From the NCBI GenBank assembly GCA_017616575.1, contig JAFZXW010000077.1, forward strand, positions 1 to 8,275: a stretch of 8,275 nucleotides of DNA, in the 5' to 3' direction. Shown piece after piece: positions 1-7,337 of this stretch (the stretch's first letter is position 1; every line of letters begins with the position of its first letter). The notes beneath the pieces were generated by a model. That model did no database searches. It was not told the origin of the DNA and saw only the letters and a program-made list of their open reading frames with translations. The stretch comes from Candidatus Methanomethylophilaceae archaeon (GTDB lineage: Archaea > Thermoplasmatota > Thermoplasmata > Methanomassiliicoccales > Methanomethylophilaceae). Both the position numbers and the translations under genes were made by a program.

Positions 1-1206
1 GAACTCTTTGACGTCCTCCTTGACTTTCCTAGGGTCCTCCTTGTCCTTGACGACCCTCGCGATGAAGGAAGCGACCTCCTTCATCTCGGACTCCTTCATC
101 CCCACGCGGGTCATCTCCTGGGCCCCGAGCCTGAGGCCGGAAGGCCTGACGGCGCTGGTATCGGAGGGGAGCATGTTCTTGTTGCAGATGATGTTGGCGT
201 CCTCCAGGAGCTTGGCGCAGTCCTTGCCGCCTCCGAAGGCGGAGACGTCGACCGCGATCGCATGGGACCTGGTGAACCCGTGGTTCGGGCAGAGGACGGG
301 GACCCCGAGCTCGTAGAGGGCCTCTCCCAGGGCGCGCGCGTTCTTGCAGGCCTGGGCGGCGTACTCCTTCCCGAAGACGTCCATCTCGGCAAGGGTGATT
401 CCAAGGGCGGCCATCGCGTGGAGGTGATGGCTGGAGGTGACCCCGGGGAACACCGCCTTCTGAATCTTCTTCTCCTGCTCGTCGGTAAGGTTCTGGCCGA
501 GGATCATCCCGTGGTTGGGGCCGGGGAAGGTCTTATGGGTGGAAGAGGAAACGATGTTGACCCCTTCCCTGAGGGGATCGTGGAACTGCCCGCCGGCGAT
601 GAGGCCGAGCACATGGGCGCAGTCCTCCCACACCAGGCATCCGACCTCGTTGAAAGTGTCCTGGAGCTCCTTGAGCGGCGGGGGGAACAGGAACACCGAG
701 AGCCCGAACTGGGCGATCTTCGGCTTGACCTTCTTGAGGAGCTTGATGGTGCCGTCGACGTCGAGGTTCATGTCGTCGGTGTTGAACGGGTAGTTGACGG
801 AGTTTACGGACCTCTGCCCGAAGGCTCCGAACTCGCAGGTGGAGATGTGGGCGCCCTGGGCCAAGGCGCAGGTAGTAATGGTGTCGCCGGGATTGGCGAA
901 GGCGAACAGGACGGCCATGTTGGCCACGGTCCCGGATATGGGCCTGACATCTGCGAAATCCGCCTTGAAAAGCTTCTTGGCAAGCTCGACGGCCTTGAGC
1001 TCCACCTCGTCGACGTAGATGTTGCCCTGGTAGTAGCGCTTGCCGGGGAGCCCCTCGGCGTACCTGTCTGCAAAATCGGATATCAGCATTTCCTTCGCGA
1101 GGGGGCTCATCAGGTTCTCCGAGGCGATCATGGGGATGCACTCCTCGAACCATTTGTTGTGAGCCATGACCCGCTCCCGGATGTATTTGGAGTCTTCGAC
1201 AGTCAT
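1..1206 (-). CDS. glyA: Serine hydroxymethyltransferase (partial, C-terminus outside window)
   Basis: This PLP enzyme interconverts serine and glycine and passes the one-carbon unit to a pterin carrier (tetrahydrofolate or a methanopterin; the sequence does not tell which). My translation of the minus strand gives 402 codons without a stop. It contains the substrate loop SENLMSP (residues 29-35), the stretch GLPGKRYYQGN (52-62), the aspartate/histidine pair DCAH (195-198) that contacts PLP, and the Schiff-base lysine K225 in STHKTFPGP. The THKTFPGP wording, rather than bacterial THKTLRGP, is what I expect of archaeal SHMT. Archaeal members are about 430 residues, so only some 25-30 C-terminal residues are missing. 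The start is the ATG at 1206; no good Shine-Dalgarno precedes it, but a TATA-like CTTATATC lies about 30 nt upstream, which fits a nearly leaderless mRNA. It is divergent from the flavin operon. Confidence 0.95.
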   Translation of the reverse strand, partial: MTVEDSKYIRERVMAHNKWFEECIPMIASENLMSPLAKEMLISDFADRYAEGLPGKRYYQGNIYVDEVELKAVELAKKLFKADFADVRPISGTVANMAVLFAFANPGDTITTCALAQGAHISTCEFGAFGQRSVNSVNYPFNTDDMNLDVDGTIKLLKKVKPKIAQFGLSVFLFPPPLKELQDTFNEVGCLVWEDCAHVLGLIAGGQFHDPLREGVNIVSSSTHKTFPGPNHGMILGQNLTDEQEKKIQKAVFPGVTSSHHLHAMAALGITLAEMDVFGKEYAAQACKNARALGEALYELGVPVLCPNHGFTRSHAIAVDVSAFGGGKDCAKLLEDANIICNKNMLPSDTSAVRPSGLRLGAQEMTRVGMKESEMKEVASFIARVVKDKEDPRKVKEDVKEF

Positions 1207-1357
1207 GTCAACCGATACCCCATCGTCACGTCCGATATAAGCGTAAGTGCTTGAAGGACGGGGGGCCCTCCCTTCTTTTCAGCTTCCTACCAATAAAAAG
1301 GTAATTACAATCTGATTATCTTAAGTACCGCCATCTCCGCGGGCAGACAGTGATCCT
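1207..1357. promoter_or_regulatory. Divergent intergenic region between glyA and ribB
   Basis: This 151-base gap must drive both genes. For glyA (minus strand) CTTATATC at 1242-1235 is a plausible TATA box 29-36 nt before the ATG. For ribB (plus strand) two AT-rich stretches, AATAAAAAGGTAATTA around 1292-1307 and TGATTATCTTAA at 1313-1324, could serve as box A. An imperfect GC-rich inverted repeat lies at 1253-1275: arms GAAGG/CCTTC and GGG/CCC around a 2x2 mismatch. It is upstream of both proposed TATA boxes. I infer promoters by composition and spacing only; no transcript start can be seen. Confidence 0.5.
1350..1356 (+). promoter_or_regulatory. Extended Shine-Dalgarno GTGATCC for ribB
   Basis: GTGATCC ends one base before the ribB ATG and complements GGAUCAC in the archaeal 16S rRNA 3' tail (GGAUCACCUCCU). 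It fixes the ribB start. The same seven bases, at almost the same distance, precede ribL. Confidence 0.6.
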
Positions 1358-2068
1358 ATGGACATCGGCAAAGCGTTGGAGGACATAAGGAAAGGAAAGC
1401 CCATCCTCGTCTACGACTTCGACGACAGGGAAAGGGAGTCCGACATGACGGTCGCCTCCCAGTTCGTCACTCCGGAGGTCATCAGGAGGATGAGGAAGGA
1501 GGCGGGCGGGCTCATCTGCACTACCACCCCTTACAAGACGGCGGAGACGCTGGGCCTCCCGTTCATGAGCGACGTGTACTGGGACGACTGCAAGAAGTAC
1601 CCGCTTCTCGCCATGATGGCGCCCACCGACATCCCCTACGACAGGACGAGGTCCTCCTTCGGCATCACGATCAACCACCGTAAGACCTACACCGGGATAA
1701 CGGACAACGACCGCGCCATGACTATCAAGGCTTACGCGGAGACCATATTCCAGGACAAGCCCGTGGAGGACGTCCGCAAGGACCTGGCCTACAATTTCAG
1801 GGCCCCCGGCCACGTGCACCTCCTGAACACCTCCGAGAGGATCCTCGAGAACCGCCACGGGCATACCGAGCTCTGCACCGCCCTGATGTACATGGCGGGG
1901 GTGCTCCCCTCAGCTACAATCTGCGAGATGATGGGGGACGACGGCGGCTCCATGAGCAAAGAGGACGTCAAGAGGTATGCGGAGGCCACCGGGACTACGA
2001 TGATCACCGGCGACCAGGTCCAGAAGGCCTGGGCGGAGTACAAGGCCGCCCACGGCCCGGAACAGTGA
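1358..2068 (+). CDS. ribB: 3,4-dihydroxy-2-butanone 4-phosphate synthase RibB
   Basis: RibB converts ribulose 5-phosphate to 3,4-dihydroxy-2-butanone 4-phosphate plus formate, supplying the four-carbon half of lumazine in riboflavin synthesis. The 236-residue product is a stand-alone DHBP synthase, as in archaea, with no fused GTP cyclohydrolase II. The acidic metal and substrate loop R24-E25-x-E27-x-D29 matches the EREGETD segment that I recall for the Methanocaldococcus enzyme. Also present are AGGLICT (49-55), DIPYD (91-95), FGITINHRKTYTGITDNDR (101-119), RAPGHVHLL (148-156), the catalytic-site HGHTE (167-171; His169) and ICEMMGDDG (188-196; Glu190). It opens the flavin operon, and ribL begins 4 nt after its stop. 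The start is set by the GTGATCC motif just upstream. Confidence 0.96.
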   Translation: MDIGKALEDIRKGKPILVYDFDDRERESDMTVASQFVTPEVIRRMRKEAGGLICTTTPYKTAETLGLPFMSDVYWDDCKKYPLLAMMAPTDIPYDRTRSSFGITINHRKTYTGITDNDRAMTIKAYAETIFQDKPVEDVRKDLAYNFRAPGHVHLLNTSERILENRHGHTELCTALMYMAGVLPSATICEMMGDDGGSMSKEDVKRYAEATGTTMITGDQVQKAWAEYKAAHGPEQ

Positions 2069-2071
2069 TCC
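2065..2071 (+). promoter_or_regulatory. Extended Shine-Dalgarno GTGATCC for ribL, overlapping ribB stop
   Basis: GTGATCC ends one base before the ribL ATG, and its TGA is also the ribB stop codon. The element therefore combines termination of ribB and initiation of ribL, a layout suited to translational coupling. It selects M1 over the internal ATG at codon 5. Confidence 0.6.
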
Positions 2072-2072
2072 G

Positions 2073-3393
<1,321 letters not shown>

Positions 3394-3402
3394 AACCTTC
3401 TT

Positions 3403-3421
3403 CCGGCGGCAGTCCCGCCGG
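3403..3421. terminator. GC-rich hairpin between convergent ribH and zinc-ribbon gene
   Basis: Perfect inverted repeat CCGGCGG (3403-3409) / CCGCCGG (3415-3421) with a five-base loop, starting 9 bases after the ribH stop and ending just before the stop of the opposing gene. There is no T-run on the plus side, so this is a structural candidate for a bidirectional transcript end, not a canonical archaeal T-tract terminator. Confidence 0.45.
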
Positions 3422-3422
3422 T

Positions 3423-3869
3423 TCACATCTTTATCTGGGTCTTCCCCACCCTCGACTTGACGATGTCGTACACCGAAGACATCGGAATCCCGGTGTCCAT
3501 GGATATCCTGAGGCAGCCGTCGCCGGAGTTGTACCTGCTCATCACGTTGTCGGTCACGCCGGTGGTCCTGACGGACTTCTTCGTCTTCAGACGCCCGGAC
3601 CCGGAATCCCCCCTCCATGAGCGGGTCTTGCACGAAGGGCATCTCAGCGGGACGCCGTCGGCCCGGGGGAACCACACATGGCCGCAGACCTGGCACTGGT
3701 TGGACGATGTGGACCTGTTCCAGCAGTGAGACCCGCACGAAGGGCATCTGACGGGGGACGCGACGTTGCTGAACCACGTGTATTGGCATCTGTTGCAGAT
3801 CTTGAGGTCGGACATGCGGTCCCCGCCCGTCTCGGCGACCTGGGGCATCTCTCCTTTCGTCATGGTCAT
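3423..3869 (-). CDS. Double zinc-ribbon protein with C-terminal HTH-like region
   Basis: A 148-residue protein I cannot name. Two tandem zinc ribbons are visible. The first has C25-x2-C28 and C42-x2-C45; the second has C59-x2-C62 and C77-x2-C80. Each shows an aromatic/Trp two to three residues after the first pair and the phrase RCPSC at the second, so they look like an internal duplication. A basic linker follows, then a region at about 105-140 (YNSGDGCLRISMDTGIPMSSVYDIVK) with the spacing of a helix-turn-helix like those of resolvases. This suggests a DNA- or RNA-binding role; inferred only. Start choice: the frame is open to 3947, but ACAGTGATTCT directly before the ATG at 3869 closely copies the ribB ribosome binding site. 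The ATG codons at 3848 and 3815 remain possible. Confidence 0.7.
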   Translation of the reverse strand: MTMTKGEMPQVAETGGDRMSDLKICNRCQYTWFSNVASPVRCPSCGSHCWNRSTSSNQCQVCGHVWFPRADGVPLRCPSCKTRSWRGDSGSGRLKTKKSVRTTGVTDNVMSRYNSGDGCLRISMDTGIPMSSVYDIVKSRVGKTQIKM

Positions 3870-4028
3870 AGAATCACTGTTGGAAGTATTCACCATCGTC
3901 ATCATAATTGTATAATACTTTAATTTTATCGCAGTTGGAATATACATATCAGTGATTAAATAACATATAATACATTGTTTTCTCCACGACTACGATATGA
4001 TTATCATAACAATCGTCTATGGCATGGC
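3870..4028. promoter_or_regulatory. AT-rich divergent promoter region
   Basis: These 159 bases sit between the minus-strand zinc-ribbon gene and the plus-strand ferredoxin gene and are much richer in A/T than the flanking genes. For the zinc-ribbon gene a TATA-like TATTATA lies at 3917-3911 on the minus strand, about 45 nt before its proposed start. For the ferredoxin gene ATATAATA (3965-3972) could be box A, predicting a start of transcription near 3995. A 13-bp palindrome at 3996-4008 sits exactly there. The assignments rest on composition and spacing. Confidence 0.5.
3996..4008. promoter_or_regulatory. Operator-like palindrome TATGATTATCATA
   Basis: Perfect inverted repeat TATGAT-T-ATCATA in the leader of the ferredoxin/acetyltransferase pair, about 24 bases downstream of the best TATA candidate. 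Its 7-mer ATTATCA recurs in the larger palindrome at 5743-5762. It may be a repressor site, but the binding protein is unknown. Confidence 0.35.
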
Positions 4029-4949
4029 ATGGCCAACGGAATCGTCCCGCGCCTGAGCGTCAAAGTGGTGAACCGTACATTCAAGACAAGGTACAGGCTC
4101 GCCAAGCTCACCCGCAAATCGAAGACGTTCAACAAGATCGTGGTAAAGGCCGCCTTCGACGGCGACGACATGGTCGTGCTCCCCAAAGACGGGGTCGTAC
4201 GCAGGACCATAGAGACCAATATAGGCATAGAAGGCGCCGACGAGGCCACCGTGCTGCCCAGCGACGTCGTGAAGGACGTCATGTCCAAGACCGAAGACAT
4301 CTTCATCATGGACTTCTGCCTGTGCCGCCAGTCCAACCAATGCCATGACTTCCCGATAGACGTGGGATGCGTGTTCCTAGGAAACGGAATCCACAGGATC
4401 CCGGAGAAATACGGGCACGTCGCGACGTACGAGGAGGCCGCCGCCCACATCGACAGGTGCGGGAGCCTGGGCCTGGTCCACATCATAGGGAGGAACAAGC
4501 TCGACAGGCTCTGGCTGAACACCGGCAAAGGGAACGACCTGATAACGATATGCAACTGCTGCCCATGCTGCTGCCTCTGGAACATGGTCCGCGAGATATC
4601 CGACGAGATAAGCTCCACCTTCAGGAGGATGGAATCCGTGGAGGTCTCCGTAGACGCGGACAGATGCACAGGGTGCGGCATCTGCACCGAGACGTGCTTC
4701 ACCAGGGCGATGTCCGTCAAGGAGGGAAGATGCGACATAGACCAGTCGGCGTGCAGAGGTTGCGGCCGCTGCGTGGACATGTGCCCCGTAGGCGCCCTCT
4801 CCTTGAGCTTCGATCCCGCCGTGACCGACGCGGAGGTCGAAAGGATCGCGTCCAAGTTCAAATCCTTGAAGCCGGAGGCGCGAGGCACAAGCCCCGTATA
4901 TAGGGGAAAGGCCGTCTCGGGCAGAGAGGCGCCGCCATGGAATACATAA
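4029..4949 (+). CDS. Cysteine-rich protein with C-terminal 2[4Fe-4S] ferredoxin domain
   Basis: A 306-residue, probably cytoplasmic iron-sulfur protein. The C-terminal part is a dicluster ferredoxin: C213-x2-C216-x2-C219-x3-C223 and C242-x2-C245-x2-C248-x3-C252-P. The first cluster motif has Phe where Pro usually follows. The N-terminal two thirds hold a second set of cysteines, C97-x-C99-x5-C105 and C114 within the phrase CLCRQSNQCHDFPIDVGC, and the dense cluster CNCCPCCC (175-182). They may bind a further cluster or metal. I believe similar CxCR...GC...CNCC proteins occur in methanogens and clostridia, but I cannot assign a reaction; electron transfer is the safe inference. The frame is open to 3975; I chose the ATG at 4029 (MANGIVPRL), apparently leaderless or weakly led. 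Its last 13 bases overlap the next gene. Confidence 0.8.
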   Translation: MANGIVPRLSVKVVNRTFKTRYRLAKLTRKSKTFNKIVVKAAFDGDDMVVLPKDGVVRRTIETNIGIEGADEATVLPSDVVKDVMSKTEDIFIMDFCLCRQSNQCHDFPIDVGCVFLGNGIHRIPEKYGHVATYEEAAAHIDRCGSLGLVHIIGRNKLDRLWLNTGKGNDLITICNCCPCCCLWNMVREISDEISSTFRRMESVEVSVDADRCTGCGICTETCFTRAMSVKEGRCDIDQSACRGCGRCVDMCPVGALSLSFDPAVTDAEVERIASKFKSLKPEARGTSPVYRGKAVSGREAPPWNT

Positions 4950-5737
4950 GGGTCAAGAAGGACAACATCGGCAGCGAGCACATATGCTGCGCCATTTCAA
5001 ACGACAAGGACGTACAGGTCCTATCGAAGAAGGCCTGGCTGGAGGAACGCTTCGACGACGGCCTGGTATTCCTGAAGAGCACGGAGCGCGGGAAGTGCTT
5101 CATAGAGTACATCCCGGCCGAGAACGCCTGGAACCCCATCGACGCGGACGGGTACATGTACGTCGACTGCCTATGGGTCTCCGGCTCCCTGAAAGGCCGT
5201 GGATATTCAAACGACCTTCTGGACGAATGCATCCGTGACAGCAAGGAGAAGGGGCGGAAAGGCCTCTGCATCCTGTCTTCGGCGAAGAAGAAGCCCTTCC
5301 TTTCCGATCCGAAATACCTGGGACACAAAGGATTCTCGGTCTGCGACGAAGCGGACAACGGCATACAGCTCTGGCATCTCCCGTTCGATCCCGATGCGGA
5401 GGCCCCGCGCTTCAAAGACTGCGCCAGGCACCCCTCCGTCGAAGAGAAGGGGTTCGTTCTGTACTACACCAGCCAGTGCCCCTTCAATGCGAAATACGTT
5501 CCCATCATGGAGCGGACGGCCAAAGAGCACGGCATCCCCTTCAAGTCCGTGCACATCCGCGACAAGTCCGAAGCCCGCAACGCCCCCACGCCTGTCACGA
5601 CCTATGCGCTGTTCCATGACGGGGGGTACATCACTAACGAGCAGATGAACGAGGCGAAGTTCCTGAAGCTCGTGTCGACGCTGTCGAAGCGACAGATGAC
5701 ACGCCGACCGACGCTGTTTGTCCTGGGATATGTTTGA
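4937..5737 (+). CDS. YoaP-type GNAT acetyltransferase with thioredoxin-like C-terminal domain
   Basis: The 266-residue product closely resembles Bacillus YoaP as I remember it. An N-terminal GNAT domain (about 1-150) contains HICCAISN (15-22), LSKKAWLEERFDDGLVF (29-45), FIEYIPAENAW (55-65) and the acetyl-CoA loop GRGYSNDLL (87-95). A C-terminal YoaP domain (about 157-245) has the strand and active-site-like turn VLYYTSQCPFNAKY (174-187), with a single Cys181 rather than a CxxC pair. The acyl acceptor is unknown. The last ~20 residues, from about 247, are not expected in the family and may be an extension past a lost stop. The ATG lies inside the last codons of the ferredoxin gene (13-base overlap), implying one transcript and coupled translation. 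A close match to a bacterial family suggests transfer. Confidence 0.88.
   Translation: MEYIRVKKDNIGSEHICCAISNDKDVQVLSKKAWLEERFDDGLVFLKSTERGKCFIEYIPAENAWNPIDADGYMYVDCLWVSGSLKGRGYSNDLLDECIRDSKEKGRKGLCILSSAKKKPFLSDPKYLGHKGFSVCDEADNGIQLWHLPFDPDAEAPRFKDCARHPSVEEKGFVLYYTSQCPFNAKYVPIMERTAKEHGIPFKSVHIRDKSEARNAPTPVTTYALFHDGGYITNEQMNEAKFLKLVSTLSKRQMTRRPTLFVLGYV
5681..5695. repeat. Small perfect hairpin in the tail of the YoaP-type gene
   Basis: CTGTCG (5681-5686) and CGACAG (5690-5695) form a 6-bp stem with a 3-base loop. It lies where the conserved YoaP domain has already ended, so it may be a former intergenic hairpin now read as coding sequence, or it may be chance. Confidence 0.3.
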
Positions 5738-5742
5738 TATAT

Positions 5743-5762
5743 TATTATCAATATTGATAATA
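5743..5762. promoter_or_regulatory. 20-bp perfect palindrome, probable operator of the winged-helix gene
   Basis: TATTATCAATATTGATAATA reads the same on both strands over 20 bases and lies 25 bases before the ATG of the winged-helix regulator. Its right arm runs into the likely TATA box, so a dimer bound here should block TBP/TFB. The simplest reading is autoregulation by the protein encoded directly downstream. Confidence 0.6.
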
Positions 5763-5771
5763 TAATTAAAA
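5761..5771 (+). promoter_or_regulatory. TATA-like box for regulator/hydrolase operon
   Basis: TATAATTAAAA starts 27 bases before the ATG at 5788. With the usual 25-nt spacing the transcript would begin at or next to the start codon, giving a leaderless mRNA; no clear Shine-Dalgarno is present, which fits. It abuts the palindrome at 5743-5762. Confidence 0.45.
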
Positions 5772-5787
5772 TTGAGAATATGGTAAT

Positions 5788-6300
5788 ATGGACCTTGCCG
5801 ACGTTCTTTCGAATCCAGTCCGGACGAAGATAGTGCAGTGCCTCCAGTTCAACAAGGAGGCCACCACGAAGCAGATAGCCGCGGCCTTGACGGACGTCCC
5901 CGCTCCCACGGTCTACCGTCACGTCAGCTTCCTGCTGAAAGAGGGCGTGCTGACCGTCGTTTCGGAGAACAAGGTCAGGGGGACCACTGAAAGGCTGCTT
6001 GCATTGAACGAGGACTTCTGGTCTCCGAAGACCGGTGCCGACCTCGATCAGGCGGCATTCCAGTTCCTCGCATCGCTTTACAGGGGGTTCCATGAATACT
6101 GCTCTGCAGGCGGCAGGGACCCCGAAGCCGACATGCTCTGCCTCAGGACGTGCGTGTTCCGCCTCACAGACGAGAGATTCGGCCGTTTCATCGAGGAATA
6201 CGCCGAACTGGTCGAAAGGTACAGGGAAGAGGACGGCGAAGGAAGTCTGAGAAGCGTCTCGTTCATATCCGCGCCGGTGAAAGAGGAGGAAAGGGCATGA
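5788..6300 (+). CDS. ArsR-like winged-helix transcriptional regulator
   Basis: A 170-residue protein with an N-terminal winged helix. Helix 1 starts at LSNPVRTKIVQCL (7-19), helix 2 is ATTKQIAAAL (25-34), the recognition helix is APTVYRHVSFLLKEGVL (39-55), and the wing is VVSENKVRGTTERLLAL (57-73). The opening LSNPVR phrase is typical of ArsR-type repressors. The C-terminal half is mostly helical, with Cys105, Cys118 and Cys122, and ends in a charged tail. It could be a dimerisation or ligand domain; the ligand is unknown. A 20-bp palindrome sits directly upstream, suggesting that it represses its own operon. Its stop overlaps the ATG of the alpha/beta hydrolase (ATGA at 6297-6300), so the two are almost certainly co-expressed and the hydrolase is the obvious regulated function. 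Confidence 0.85.
   Translation: MDLADVLSNPVRTKIVQCLQFNKEATTKQIAAALTDVPAPTVYRHVSFLLKEGVLTVVSENKVRGTTERLLALNEDFWSPKTGADLDQAAFQFLASLYRGFHEYCSAGGRDPEADMLCLRTCVFRLTDERFGRFIEEYAELVERYREEDGEGSLRSVSFISAPVKEEERA
6283..6289 (+). promoter_or_regulatory. Strong Shine-Dalgarno GAGGAGG that fixes the hydrolase start at 6297
   Basis: GAGGAGG with a seven-base spacer to the ATG at 6297 is the best ribosome binding site in the window. It places initiation five sense codons before an in-frame TAG. The only other in-frame start candidate, TTG at 6354, has no such site. Confidence 0.75.
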
Positions 6301-7244
6301 GCATCCGCGAATAGAAGGTCACGATAGAGGGAAAAGTCCGCATCGGCGCCACCTTGACATGCCAAGACACGGAAGGAAAGAATCCCGCGATAGTGCTGAT
6401 ATCCGGAACCGGGAAAGCCGACCGCGACGGGAACTTCAAAGGATTCCATACGGATTTCTACAAGAACCTGGCTGGAACGTTCGCCGAATGGGGATTCACG
6501 GTCATCCGCTACGACAAGAGGGGGCTTTACGAGACCGAGGGGGATTTCGATACCGCAGGGCTTAGCGACCTAGTGGACGACGCCGCTGCGGTCGTTCTAT
6601 ATGCAAGATCGCTGCCGTCCGTGAATGGAGAAAAGATCGTGGTCTGCGGCCACAGCGAAGGGGCGCTGATAGCGACCATTTTAAGTGAAAGGGAGAAGGT
6701 CGACGGCCTGATGCTCCTAGGAGGCGCCGCCATGTGCATCAAAGACGCCCTCTATTACCAAAACAGGCTTCTCGCCGAGGAGGCGGAGCACAAAGAAGGC
6801 CTGAAAGGGGCGATCCTCCGCAGAAGCGCGACGTTTAAGAAAAGCAAAACGAAGGTCGACGGCCTGTTCGAAAAGTGTTCCAACACCGACAAGGGCCGCG
6901 TGTTCTTCGGCGGAGCGACGATGAACGCCAAGTGGGTCCGGGAGCACGGATCGTACGCTTCCAAGGATTACGTCGAAATGCTGAGGCGCTACGAAGGCCC
7001 TGTGCTCGCCATCACAGGCACCAAGGACCTTTCCGCGGACTTCACGTTCCTGGACGCCATAAAAGGAATCCCGTCCGTGGAATGCTATGCGCCGGAAGGG
7101 GTTAACCACATCCTGAGGGAGGTGGACGACGACAACAGCATCCTGGAGGTCAGGAAGCAATACGTCCGCCTGTCGTCGAAACCTATCCATGCCGGCACAG
7201 AGGAACGGATGCGCGATTGGCTGACGAAGAACTTCTTGAACTGA
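6297..7244 (+). CDS. Alpha/beta hydrolase with in-frame TAG at codon 6 (candidate pyrrolysine codon)
   Basis: Read through the TAG at 6312-6314, this is a 315-codon alpha/beta hydrolase of unknown substrate. It shows the oxyanion-region phrase ISGTGKADRDGN (from about residue 25), nucleophile elbow GHSEG with Ser120, a cap region of about 125-205, TGTKDLSAD with the likely acid Asp244, and GVNH with His271. Together they complete a triad. From the ATG the product begins MSIRE, then TAG, then KVTIEGKVRIGATLT, which looks like the first beta-strand of this family and would be lost if translation began at the TTG at 6354. The ATG overlaps the regulator's stop and has a strong ribosome binding site. 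Three readings remain: amber decoded as pyrrolysine, a recent nonsense mutation (GAG to TAG is one base), or weak initiation at TTG. No bases beyond the TAG are otherwise damaged. Confidence 0.8.
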
Positions 7245-7265
7245 AACACACGGACGCCAAATCCA

Positions 7266-7282
7266 CCTTGGAGAGACCAAGG
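7266..7282 (+). terminator. Hairpin downstream of the hydrolase gene
   Basis: CCTTGG (7266-7271) / CCAAGG (7277-7282) with a five-base AGAGA loop lies 22 bases after the hydrolase stop. No T-tract follows, so a terminator role is tentative. Confidence 0.3.
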
Positions 7283-7337
7283 AAACGCTCACCGAGAGGG
7301 GAAAGGAGGGAAAAAGAAACCAGTTTAAAACAGGGAT

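Noticed and set aside
262..1254. 330-codon open frame on the plus strand
   Set aside because: It is antisense to glyA, whose conserved SHMT motifs are unmistakable; its Gly/Glu/Val/Leu-rich product is typical of a shadow in GC-rich DNA.
1253..1275. GC-rich imperfect inverted repeat between glyA and ribB as a terminator
   Set aside because: Both flanking genes diverge from this region, so no transcript should end here; arms are interrupted by a 2x2 mismatch.
4004..4981. 325-codon minus-strand frame opposite the ferredoxin gene
   Set aside because: The plus strand encodes two perfect ferredoxin motifs; the antisense product is low-complexity Ser/Leu/Pro.
6354..7244. Hydrolase starting at TTG 6354, avoiding the TAG
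   Set aside because: It has no ribosome binding site and loses the predicted first strand; kept only as an alternative reading.
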